From assembly GCA_025617375.2 (NCBI GenBank), contig JAMYGW020000002.1:2170001-2234000 (forward strand): 64,000 nucleotides of DNA. Reading direction: 5' to 3'. The stretch is from Acarospora socialis. Its lineage: Eukaryota > Ascomycota > Lecanoromycetes > Acarosporales > Acarosporaceae. Below, piece after piece: positions 13,439-25,216 of this stretch. Made by a program: the position numbers and the translations under genes. How positions within the stretch are numbered: the first letter of the stretch is position 1; every line of letters begins with the position of its first letter. Below the pieces are notes generated by a model. It did no database searches, had not been told where the DNA came from, and saw only the letters and a list, made by a program, of their open reading frames with translations.

Positions 13439-16400
13439 CTTTGAACACCCTCACAATATAAAGAATGTCATTCAAAGAATCAATCTCAGATGATGTGTTG
13501 CAGAGCATTGAACTGACAAAGATAGTCAATGTTGATCACAAAGTACTCAAAGTCAAGACTTCAGAGAACTTTACAGAAGATTAATGAAATCTGAGACAAT
13601 TTCTTGCTCAAATTGACCTGTATGTTGACTTCAATCAGAAGAAGTTTGAAAGCAATGTCAACAGAGTCTTATTCACAACATTCTACATGAAGAACACAGC
13701 ATTTGATTGAATCAAATCACAGCTCAACAAGTTCATGGTTAAGAGCATTCTCAATTAAGAATGAAATACATCTTGCATAGAAAACTGAATGCAGTTCAAA
13801 GAAGAGCTGAGAAGAATCTTTGAGATAGTTGATGAGAAATGTGCAACAGAACAAAAGATTCACACATTATGACAAGAAGAATTCACAGTCAAGTATGTGA
13901 CAGAGTTTCAACAGATTGCAGTGCTTATGCAATGGAACCTGAATCAGTTAGCATCAACTTACTATTGAAACTTGAAAGAATCTATCAAGAACAAGATTGC
14001 ACAAAGCAACAGATCAGAGAACCTGCAAGAACTTATTAACAAGACAATCATGATAGATGATTGTCAATGAGAATGACAGATGGAAAAAAGAGACTATTAA
14101 CATCAAGAATGAACAGATTGAGCCAATAGAGACAATCAAAGATGACATTACTCAGATCTCATGAATCTCAACACAATGAAACAAGATCAATCTTCAGTGC
14201 AAAGACTGAAAAGAGCATCACAAAAAAAGAAACAGTTCTCAAGAGAGAAGTCTTTGAGCTGCTGAGAAACATGAAAGTGCTACAACTGTAATATTACTGA
14301 ACATCTTGCACAGAATTGCAAGAAACCCAAGAAAGAAAGAAAAGAAGCTGTGATCATAACTAAGAAAGTAGTGCATGACAATCTTAGTTGAATGACTTGC
14401 TATGATGACATGTGTTGAACTCACATGAGCAGCAAGAACAAAGTCAGATATTACTCAAAAAAGTCACACCAGAAACAAGAAACTTACAATATCACAGGAC
14501 AGTCTAGATCAGACAACACTGTGAGAAAAGAACTATGTGTTCTAGAGACTGAGATCAAAGAGACTGATACTCATAGTATTCAGATAGAAGAAGACTACAG
14601 TGATAGCATCTGAATTGTCTTGAATTCAAATGCAGATCAAGAGAAAGTCAATTAATGAAAAGTCAACATGAGACTGAAGACAGCATACCAGCACTCAGAG
14701 AATCAATGACAAGCATTGAAAGAAGAAAAGCTTCAGTTCAAGAAAGAAGAACTTGAACAAGAGATGCAAGCTTGAAAACAAAAAGCACAGCACAAAAGTA
14801 CAGAAGAACAAAAGACATATGATCAGCTGAAAGAGCTGATGATAGCTGTTAAAGATGAATGTTTCAACAGCAATGACACAGTATTGCTGAGATTTCTTGT
14901 ATGAAAGACAAAAAGTCACAAGATTGAGATATGCTTACCTGAAGAGTATATCATGCAGAATGAAGACAGATGAATCTTCAGTGAAGAATATATATCATCT
15001 GAATTTCTGCAAAAAGTAAAAGTCTTTGAGAGTCAATTGCAGATGAAGTATAATCAGTATGAACCTTGACTACACTCAGAAAGACACATTGAGCAGCACA
15101 GCCTAGAGTATGTGAACCTTATGGTTGAAAGGAAACTCAGATGGTTTCAAGAACTTTGAAGATGAGTTGAACAATTAAACAAGTCAAAAAACAAAGAGCT
15201 CCCTCAACAAGACTAGAGAATAAGAAGCTAGTGATGTCTCAAAAACAAGACAATGATCATCAAGTATGAACCAAGATCACAATTAATGAACACCAGATCA
15301 ATGCACTGATTGATTCTGAAGCAGACAGTAATATTATGAATCAATGAATAGTTGACATGTTAGAATTAGTGACACAGCAAGCACACTGTCCATTCAACAT
15401 ACATATGACAAACAGAGTCACTGAGAGAATTAATGAGAAAATCTGTGTGAAGATCTTGATTCTTGAAAACTCACAAGAGATAACATTTGATGTTATGAGA
15501 TCAATCAGATATGACACAGTACTAGAGATGTCCTGATTGCACAGAAAGAATTCATGAATTGATTAAGTTACAAAAGAAATATGCACAGTCAAAGACACAT
15601 ATGAGATCTCTGAACAGCCAGAAATGAGCTTATCAGAGCATAAGTCATGAGATCATAAGATATCACTATTGAACAGAAAGCAACCTAAGTGAATGTCATT
15701 ATACTCAATGAGCAAGAACCAACTCAAGAAAGTTAGAACTTACCTTGACAAGAATCTAAGAAGAGAATTCATTAAATCATCAAAGTCATCAGCAGAATAT
15801 CTGATCCTGTTCATATCAAAGAAAGATGACAGAAAATGACTGTGTGTCAACTACAGACAACTCAACAAGATAACTCATCAAGATAGTTATTCTCTACCAT
15901 TGATAGAAGAGTTGCAGAATCAGTTAAGCAAGACTAAATGGTTCATGAGCTTAAACCTCAAGAATGTCTATTACTGAGTTAGAATGAAAGAAGAAAAAGA
16001 ATGAAAGACAGCATTCTGAACAAGATATGAACATTATGAGTACATCATCATGTCATTCAGACTGAAGAATGTCTCAGTCATCTTTCAGAGATTAATCAAT
16101 GACATGTTGAGAGAATACCTCAATGATTTTGTGATCACATATCTCAACAACATTCTGATATATTCAGAAGATCTTGAAGAGCATCATGAGTATGTGCACA
16201 AGATACTAGCAAAGCTCAATGAGAAAGCTCTGTACATGAAAAAGTTGAAAAGCAGATTTGAGATCAAGAAAGTTGAGTTTCTAGACTATGTGATTTGACC
16301 TGAACAGATCAAGAAGAATTCAAAGAAAACAGAAGCAGTCAGAAATTGATCAACATCAAAATGAATCAAGGAAGTACAAGTCTTTCTAGGGTTGACAAAC

Positions 16401-18299
16401 TACTATTGAAAGTTCATACCAAATTATGCAAAGATTGCAGAACTGCTGATGCATTTAACACACAAAAGCAAGAAATAGCATTGAGATAAAGAGCAGAAGA
16501 ATGCATTTCATGTATTAAAGAAAAGTCTTAGTGAAACAGCACATCTGAGAATACTCAATTCAGCATGTGAGAAAACACTGAAAACTGATGCTTCAGATTT
16601 TGCAGTAGACACATGCTTATATCAGATCAAGAAAGAGCAACAGAGACTCATAGCATATCAATTTAGAAAACTATCAGAACTCAAGAAAAGATATGAGATT
16701 CATGACAGAGAACTTCTTGCAATAGTGAAGACTCTGCAAGACTGAAGATCTTATCTTGCAGAAACAAGCAAGTCAATTCAGATCTATACAGATCACAAGA
16801 ACCTGAGGAACTTTGCAACAACAAAGCAACTCAATCAATGACAAGTTTGTTGGGCAGAGCAGTTGACAGATTATGAATTTCAAATTCATTACAAAAAAAA
16901 TAATGAGAACAGCAAAGCAGATGTCTTGAGCAGACAATCTGATCATGAAGATGTACAAGTGGTACATGCTGAAATTCTGAGTGAAGATGACAATGAAATT
17001 CTCATGAAGAACTTAGCAATGTTGTACAAGATGAAGCAAGCTCTCTTGACAGACAAAGAACTCATCAAGATATGTCACTATGACTGAGCTGAAGAACATC
17101 TAGAAGTTAAATGCACCAAAGAGTTAGTGTGAAGAAGACACAATGTTAGCAATTTCAGAAATCAAGTCATCAAGATGATTGCTGTGTGTGACTCATGTCA
17201 AAGAAACAAGATCAATCAAGATAAATGATATGATGAAGTAACATGATTAGACACACCAAACACATCATGAGAATCAGTTACCATGAACTTCATCACAAAG
17301 TTACTATCATCTAGAGACTCAGCATGAAAGATAAGATTTGATAATATATTGACTATAGTGAACAGATTGATCAAGTACACAATGTTCATTTCATTTAAAG
17401 AGACCACAACAGCACCAGTATTGACATACACCATACTACAAGAATTGATTAGCAATCACAGACTATCAAAAGAATTTATCACTGACAGAGACAAGCTGTT
17501 TACAAGCAAGTTTTGAGAAATGCTTACAGCAGAACTTGAAGTAAAACACAAAATGTCAATGACATACCACTCACAGACAGATGAGCAGAGCAAATGAATG
17601 AATTAGACAGTAAAGACATACTTGAGACACTATATCAACAAAAGTCAGAATGACTGAGTATGGCTGTTGTCAATGACACAGTTTGCATACAATAACACAA
17701 GAAACAAGATCATGAGAGAAACACCTTTCTATGTGAACTATGAATACAACTCAAAGATATGATGAGATTCAAGAGAACATGAATCACAAAGTCAAAAAGC
17801 AATTTTGAACATCACTCAAATGAAGAAACTGCACCAAGACCTGATAAAACAGATCAAACAGCAGATGAAATGAACAACAGAGACAAAATCATTTGAAAAG
17901 AAAGAAAGAGTATATCTAAGAACAGATAATATACAGACAAGAAAAAAGAGCAAGAAGCTAAAGAACAAAAGCATTAAATCATTCAAGATCATACAGAACA
18001 TCAAGGGATTAAGCTATGAGCTAGACTTACTTAAGAAAATGAGAATACATTCAATATTTCATGCATTCATGCTACAGCATTGCAATCAGTTCATACCACT
18101 TCAAACCATGAAAACACCTGTTGAACCCAACAAAGAATATGAAGTCAAGAATGTTCTAGAGAAGAGAATGATTAGTGAGGAAGCTCACTATCTCATAAAA
18201 TGAAAAGAATACAATACATTGAAAAACACCTGAAAACTCAGAGAAAACCTCAAGAACTGTGTGAGAACACTTTGACATTTTGAGAAAAGAAGTCAAGAT

Positions 18300-18740
18300 T
18301 AGCTCAGAAGAATGAAGATATTGTGTCAATGAGTTGCAACAACAGTTGAGAATTTTCATTCTCTGTTCCATCATTATCATCAGCAAGCTCTTCAGTGAGA
18401 CACTTTGCTTTTGTATTGATTCAAGTTTCAGACTGTTTCAAGGTTTTCTGCAATCTAGCAATTTTTGTTAAAAGTGTGAAAAGTTGCTCATTGAGAGTTC
18501 AAGAAAGTTCATTTTCAGTTTTAAAGCAGATAGACTCAAGAAAGTTAAGAGAGAGATTGACACAGAGATGACCTCAACACACACACTCAGCACACTTTGC
18601 AGACTTAGAGAAGTCAGACAACATCAACAAATCAGAAGACATTGTGATACAAGAGAGATCAATGTTGAGACAACAATCACAAGAAACAAGTGCAGAATTT
18701 TCTTTACAAAATATGGTATCAGCAAGACAAAGTCAATTTT
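18300..18740 (-). other. Conserved antisense Cys-rich frame in element C
   Basis: On the strand opposite to pol, between chromodomain and 3' LTR, a frame shows a CxxC pattern (KCAECV) near its N-terminal part, a Lys/Leu/Glu-rich middle that could form a coiled coil, and an acidic tail (EELADDNDGTENEN) ending in the same place as in element A. From memory, Cys-rich hypothetical proteins with a CAECV-like motif are common in fungal genomes. I cannot confirm homology. The frame is degenerate. Confidence 0.5.
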
Positions 18741-18840
18741 TAAATTTCAAATGCATCATCAGAATGTGGCAAGCAGATGCTGATATATACTCTTGCTTAA
18801 ATAGGTTCTAGAGAACTAGTGCCTGAGAGAGAAGAAATGA

Positions 18841-19158
18841 TGTTACAGTCATACTCTAGAAAGAAACAGTGAGACAAGAGATACATCTGAGGTGACATAA
18901 TCTTGAGCATGAAACAATGAAATGCCAAGCATTTTCTCATGAACATATGCCTGAGAGCACACCAGAACACTGAAATGCTGAGTGTGTCAGTGTGCTTGTT
19001 TCTATATAGTAGAATTGATTCTCTTATGAAATTGATTGTGTTCAACTTATCTAGTTACACAATACAAAGCTACTGTTTATCTAGAACCTTTGAATCTTTA
19101 TATCATGAAGCACAAAATCTTAGCTCTATAACTGAGAAATCTCAGTTGGAACATAACA
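18841..19158 (+). repeat. 3' LTR of C (318 bp)
   Basis: Equal in length to the 5' LTR and closely similar to it. It is preceded by a purine-rich tract (GAGAGAGAAGAAATGA) and followed by the target duplication CAAGA, after which element B resumes. Confidence 0.95.
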
Positions 19159-22100
19159 CAAGATCACAATTAATGAACATCATATCAACACATTAATGAA
19201 TTTCAAAGCAAACAGTAACATCATAAATCAAAAAACAGTCAAAATGTTAGAATTAGAGACACAGTGAGTGTGCTGTTCATTCAACATACAAATGATGAAT
19301 GAAGTCATCAAAAGAATTGATGAGAAAATCTGTGTGAAAGTCTCAATTCTTGAAAATTCACAAAAGATAACATTCAATGTTATAAAATTAATCAGATACA
19401 ATGCAGTACTAGAGATGTTTTGATTGTGTAGAAAAAATCTGAGAATTGATTGAGTTACAAAAGAGATATATGCAATCAAAGACACATATGAGATTTCTGA
19501 ACAATCAAAAATGAGCTCATTGAAGCATAAGTTATGAGATCACAAAATACTGCTATTGAATGAAAAACAATTTAAGTGAATGTCATTATATTCAATGAGT
19601 GAGAATCAACTCAAGAAAGTTAGAACTTATCTTGACAAAAATCTAAAGAAAAAATTCATAAAATCATCAAAGTCATCAGCAGAATACTCAATTCTGTTTA
19701 TATCAAAGAAGAATAACAAGAAATAATTATGTGTCAATTACAAACAACTCAATGAGATAACTCATTGAGACAGTTATTCTCTACTGTTGATAGAAGAATT
19801 GCAAGATCAGTTAGACAAGACTAAGTGATTCATGAACTTAGATCTTAAAGATATCTATTACTGAGTTAAAATGAAAGAAGATAAAGAATGAAAGACAGCA
19901 TTCTGAACACAATATGAACATTATAAATATATTGTCATGTCATTTAAGTTAAAAAATGTCTCAGTCATCTTTTAGAGATTGATCAATGATATATTAAGAG
20001 AATATTTCAATAATTTTGTAATCACATATCTTAACAATATTCTAATATACTCAGAAGATCTTGAAAAGCACTGCAGACATATGTGCAAGATATTAGTAAA
20101 GCTTAATGAGAGAGCTCTGTATGTAAAAAAGTCAAAAAATAGATTTAGAAGAATTTAAAGAAAATAAAGACAGTCAAAAATTAATCAACATCAAAGCAGA
20201 TTAAGAAAGTATAGATCTTTCTAGAGCTGACAAACTATTATTGAAAGTTTGTATCAGACTATGCAAGAATTGTGAAATTATTAATGCATTTGACACACAA
20301 AAACAAAAAATAACACTGAGATCAAGAACAGAAGAATGTATTTTACATATTAAAGAAAAGTTTTAGTGAAATGACACATCTAAGAATATTCAACTCAGTA
20401 TATAAGAAGACACTGAAAACTGACACTTCAGATTTCACAGTAAAAGCATATTTATATTAGATCAAGAATGAGCAACAGAAATTCATAATATATCAATTTA
20501 GAAAACTATCAGAACTCAAGAAAAGATATGAGATTCATAATAAGAAACTTCTTGCAATAGTGAAAGCACTGTAAAACTGAAGATCTTACTTTGCAGAAAT
20601 AAACAAGTCAATTCAGATCTACACAGATCACAAGAATTTGAGAAACTTCATGATGACAAAGCAACTCAATCAACAACAGATTTGTTGAGTGAAGCAGTTG
20701 ACAGATTATGAATTTCAAATTTATTACAAGAAAAATAATGAAAATAATGAAGCAGATGTCTTGAGTAGATAACTTGATCATGAAGATGTACAGACAATAC
20801 ACACTGAAATTTTAAGCAAAGATAATGAAGAAATTCTCACAAAGAACTTAGCAGCAATGTATAAGATGAAGCAAGCTTTCTTAATGAATAAAAAACTCAT
20901 TAAAATGTATCACTACAGCAGAATCAGTAAATATCTGAAAATCAAGTACACTGAGAATCTAGTGCAAAGAAAACACAATGTTAGCAATTTTAGAAATCAA
21001 ATCATCAAGATGATTGCTGTGTGCAATTCATGCTGAAGAAATAAGATCAATTGAGATAAACAATATGATAAAATAATGCAATTAGACACACTGAATGCAT
21101 CATGAAAATCAGTTATTATGAACTTCATCACAAAGCTATTATTGTCAAAGAATTCAGCATGAGAAGTGAAATTCAATAATATATTGATTATAGTGAACAG
21201 ATTAATTAAGTACACAATGTTCATTTCATTGTGAATCAGACAGTAAAAATGTACTTGAGACACTATGTCAACAAGAGTCAAAATGACTGAGTATGACTGT
21301 TATCAACAGTACAGTTTGCATACAACAACATAAGAAACAAAATCATGAAAGAAACATCTTTCTATATGAATTATAACTACAACTCAGAGATATAGCAAGA
21401 TTTTAGAGAGCACAAATCACAAAGTCAAAAAGCAATTTTAAATATCACTTAGATAAAGAAACTGCATCAAGATCTGACAAGATGAATCAAACAACAGACA
21501 AAATAAACAACAGAGACAAGATCATTCAAAATAAAAAAGAAGATATATCTGAAAACAGACAACATATGAATTAAGAAAAGAAGCAAGAAGCTGAAAAACA
21601 AGAGCATTAAATCATTCAGAATCATATGAAACATCAAGAAGTTAAGCTATAAGTTAAACTTACTCAAGAAGATGAGAATACACTTAGTATTTTATGTGTT
21701 CATGTTACAGCATTGCAATCAATTCATATCACTTCAAATCACTGAAATATCTGTCAAACTCAAAGAAGAATATGAAGTTAAGAACATTCTAGAAAAAAGA
21801 ATGATTAATGAGAAAGTTCACTATCTCATCAAATAAAAAAATTATAATATCTCAGAAAATATCTGAAAACTCAGAGAGAATCTTAAGAACTGTGTGAGAA
21901 TGATTCAATATTTTAAAAAAAGAAGTCAATATTAGTTCAGAAGAATGATGACATTGAGTTAACAAGTTATAATATTATTTGAGAATTTTCATTCTTAGTT
22001 TCATCATTATCACTATTAAGTTCAGCAACAAGACAGTTGATCTTTTGTGAAACACAGTGATCTGTTTAATTCAGAGTTTTTTGAAGATGTATGATTTTTA

Positions 22101-22456
22101 AGAAAAGAGTGACAAGCTCAGTGTGCTTAACTGCTAGTTTGCTGTTTGCTTTACTTATTTTCTTTTGAAGTGAAAGATGAGTTCTATTGAGAGACTTTCA
22201 TGATATATTGACACACAAATGATCATAGTGAATATACTTATTGCATTTTGATTAAGATTTCATTACAAAACAATCAATGCTGCAATAAGCACAATAGTTA
22301 CAGAAAAACAAGATAAGTATGTCACTGATCTGAATTTTCTTTGTGATTCTTAAACAATTGAAATTTTTAAAAAGCATTGTTGCTGACAGCAAAATAATGT
22401 GAATACTCTCACTTATATAGATTCTAGAAGACTAGCATCTGAGAAGAAAAGAATGA

Positions 22457-22808
22457 TGTTATGATTAAGTCAGAATAAACTTAAAGTGAACTGATGTGTA
22501 TACATGAGAAGTGTATATTCAGAAGATATTTAAACAGCAATTATGTGACATCTCAACATGCTCAATGATGAGCTTGATGAGCAAGCTCAACAGATTACAT
22601 GAGTAAGCTATCTTGATGAACTTAATGATGAGATTGATGAGCAAACTCAGTATATAGTCATGATCATTTCTTTTATGAAAAGAATCATGTTCAACTTAAA
22701 TAACTATTTAAGAGTTAAAGACCAGAATCATTTCAGATCAGTCATTATATCAATAAGTACAAACTCTTAGCTCTACATATCTGAGAAAGCTCAGATTAAA
22801 ACATTACA
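22457..22808 (+). repeat. 3' LTR of B (352 bp)
   Basis: It begins TGTTATGATT, ends AACATTACA and is followed by ATAAG, the duplicate of 10,789-10,793. The copia sequence of E1 resumes at 22,814. Confidence 0.94.
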
Positions 22809-23139
22809 ATAAGATGCTGAAGAATCTTCATATGCAATTTAATAAGTATAAAATTATCACAATTTTACTCAATGAATATAATGTCTTTCACTCTGTCAAC
22901 TTAACTAATTAAAAAATAGATTAAAAACAGTATCAGCAAGTTATAAATAGTTTAATGTATACAGCAATTTATACTTAATTAAACATTATCTTCACTTTAA
23001 ATCAACTAAATTAATATTTCAGCAATTCAGCAGAACATCATGAACATACATTTAAAAAACTGCTGCAGTACATTAAATTATTATGAATTTCAATATAGTG
23101 TATAAATTTAGTGAAAGTTAAGTCATATTTAAATACTCT

Positions 23140-23464
23140 AATTGTCAAAAGTGAACATTACACTTTAGCTACAACTATCATGAATTATATTTCTAATACT
23201 TTCTTTAACTCACAATCATCAACAATGCACTTACATTACTGAGATTCAGCTCTATGCAGACAGAATTTGTGTGTGTAATGTGTGTCAAATCTACAATCTT
23301 TAAACTTACTCTTCACATCTTAAGCAGTCAATAGAAAAGTAGAGAGTAAACTCAAGTCAAATTTTATGCAAGTCTCTTAATTAGTCACTACACTAATCTG
23401 AGTTCATAATCTGTCAATAATGAGCATCATACTTTAGCTACAGCTATCATGAATTATATTTCTA
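23140..23464. mobile_element. 325-bp insertion in the E1 RNase H region with short terminal direct repeats
   Basis: Copia fragment F reads straight through this site (reverse strand near 25,740-25,760), whereas E1 carries 325 extra bases. Flanks are ACTCT (23,135-23,139) and ACACT (23,465-23,469), consistent with a mutated 5-bp duplication. About 60 bp is repeated directly at both ends (23,140-23,200 and 23,408-23,469, sharing TATCATGAATTATATTTCTAA). It has no coding capacity. It resembles a miniature terminal-repeat element, but a local duplication is possible. Confidence 0.5.
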
Positions 23465-24010
23465 ACACTGACTCAAATTACACATCAGATAAGTAAAATC
23501 AAAAGTCAATTTTAAAACATATTTACATGCTTAAAAATAAATCAATCTCATGAGTAAATCAAAAGCAAAAATCTGTTATCACTTTAATTACTGAGACTGA
23601 GTATATAACAATGTTAATGTGCACAAAAACTGACATTTAACTCACTTAAGTGCTGAGAAACATAAGTATAAGTAAACATCTGAGAATCAATTTATACTGT
23701 GTAAACATCAAAGAAAATGAAGTTCATCAGACTGCTTTATTTCTTCAATTCAAGAAAAATAATTAGATTGTTTTGACTTTGATCAAGAATGCACATATGC
23801 ATGAGTAATTAAAATACATAAATATTATTTATCATCATATTCAAGATCTGCACAAGAAAAATCAGATTTAAATAAATTTTGTGTTTAATTAAGACATGAT
23901 AACTGATGAATTAATTAAGTTTTTGTTTCAACAAATTTTTGGGTGTTTTATTGATCAGTTGAGATTTACTGTCAATGAAAGTTAATAAATGCAGTATTAT
24001 TAAGTGAGAA

Positions 24011-24245
24011 TATTGAGAAGTGCAGTGTTTTAACTATTACTATTATTTTAATTAATATTAGTGTCAGAGATTGTCTACTGTCTTTATACTTTGCATAACT
24101 GTAATATTTAGACACAAAAATATATTTATGTTGATCACAATCAAGATAATCAACTCATATTGACTGCAGTCAACTTCAACAGTATATATTCACTAAATAA
24201 ACAGTATAGCACAAGTATTCTTTAAATCTTTCACTAAATTCAATA
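24011..24245 (+). repeat. 3' LTR of E1 (about 235 bp)
   Basis: It starts TATTGAGAAGTGCAGTG and ends at TTCACTAAATTCAATA. It matches window positions 1-203 and, reversed, the LTRs of F and K. The exact right end is uncertain by a few bases because the left partner is cut by the window edge. Confidence 0.88.
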
Positions 24246-24989
24246 CATCTCATAATTTCTCTATTAACTTGTTCTGATCATTTTTAAAATCAATAGTTTT
24301 TTTTTTCATTTATTTTTTTCATTAATGATCATTTATCAGAATTATCTTATTGATTAACTTTTGCAAGTCATTCAGTCTCTTACTTTATGCAATTTCATTT
24401 TTAATAAATTTCTTCAAGTCTCAATAGTAAGTTAATGTTAACTGATTTAAATTTTATTGCATAAATACTGCAATCTGTTGAAACTCTGCTGCATACTTTA
24501 CTGTGAATTTTTCTTGCTGTAACATGTAAATTTTTTGTTTCATTACACATTTTTTATCTACTATCTTAAAGATTCTTCATAGCTCTTTCTTAAACTACAT
24601 TCATTTTTCAATGCAAAAAACATTTCATTCTCTTTCAGCATTGCTTTTAATCATGAATTTGTTGAGTTATGATTCAATTTAATTAAATGTCATATTCTTC
24701 AGATAAAATATTGCAAATAGAATTTTGTCAATGTTGTTGTGAAACTTTTTTTAATTAAAGTCAACATACAGATTTAACTGAACAAGAAACTGTCTCAAAT
24801 TTTATTATTTTTTAAAGAAGTTTTCTGATGTCTTAACTTTAAATACTTTTACATTTACAATAATTATCTTAATAAATTTAGTGATTCTTAACAATCTTAA
24901 TTCTGAGATTGAATCTTTTGTGAACATCTTTATATTGTAAAAATGTTTAAAGTATTATGTTTCAACTGAGATTTCTTGATTATAAAACT
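24246..24989 (-). mobile_element. Gypsy fragment (G/C-like gag plus LTR edge)
   Basis: This fragment aligns with the gag region of element G at about 32,150-32,748 and then with the first 37 bp of the G LTR (24,953-24,989, TATTATGTTTCAACTGAG). Copia element F cuts the LTR on the right and E1 ends on the left. It is therefore a leftover piece of a minus-strand gypsy element into which F was inserted. Confidence 0.75.
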
Positions 24990-25216
24990 TATTGAATCTA
25001 GTGAAAGATCTAAAGAATACTTGTGCTATATTGTCTATTTAGTGAATATATATCATTGAAATTAACTGCAGTCAATGTGAGTTGATTATTTTGATCATGA
25101 TCAACAGAAGTATTATATATTGAAACTGTTATGCAAATCATGTAGACAGTAAACAATCTTTAACACTAGTACTAACTAAAATAATAGTAGCAGTTAGAAC
25201 ACTGCACTTCTCAATA
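24990..25216 (-). repeat. 3' LTR of F (227 bp)
   Basis: Reverse complement of the E1 LTR. Its outer edge lies against AAACT of the interrupted gypsy LTR, and its inner edge reads CACTTCTCAATA. Confidence 0.85.

Larger units (their letters stand above)
13121..19158 (+). mobile_element. C: Ty3/Gypsy chromovirus of a second family, least mutated copy
   Basis: C is inserted inside B, with a perfect 5-bp duplication CAAGA (13,116-13,120 and 19,159-19,163) and 318-bp LTRs. Its gag (about 13,460-14,440) has a clear zinc knuckle near 14,275-14,320 (CYNCN...HLAQNC). Protease lies at about 15,300-15,560, RT at about 15,700-16,300, RNase H at about 16,560-16,920, integrase at about 17,060-17,760, and the chromodomain at about 18,130-18,290. 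Gag and LTR 3' half match element G better than A. It keeps more GG and CC dinucleotides than its neighbours and is the youngest by nesting, yet it also lacks CpG. It is still broken several times. Confidence 0.95.
10794..22808 (+). mobile_element. B: Ty3/Gypsy chromovirus, same family as A, interrupted by element C
   Basis: The paired 352-bp LTRs are flanked by the target duplication ATAAG (10,789-10,793 and 22,809-22,813). Gag occupies about 11,170-12,760. Element C splits B between gag and protease at 13,120/19,159. Beyond C come protease (about 19,170-19,500), RT (about 19,590-20,150), RNase H (about 20,350-20,720), integrase (about 20,870-21,400), chromodomain (about 21,740-21,920) and the antisense frame region (about 21,940-22,330). 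About 5,970 bp remain without C. Mutation is heavy and the copy is not functional. Confidence 0.94.
1..24245 (+). mobile_element. E1: Ty1/Copia LTR retrotransposon fossil, interrupted by nested insertions
   Basis: This is the outer host element of the left third of the window. Once the inserted elements are set aside about 6 kb remains. A gag-like region (about 840-1400) ends in a zinc-knuckle-like CX2C...H...C pattern near 1330-1375. The GAG-pre-integrase and integrase region (about 1880-2560) precedes the reverse transcriptase, an order that defines Copia. The RT start lies near 3850-4100, the YVDDI-type motif near 4435, and RNase H at about 22,990-23,900. The element is collinear with two minus-strand relatives, F and K. 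The 5' LTR begins before the window, so the left target duplication cannot be seen. The copy is heavily mutated, with many breaks, and is the oldest layer of this nest. Confidence 0.9.
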
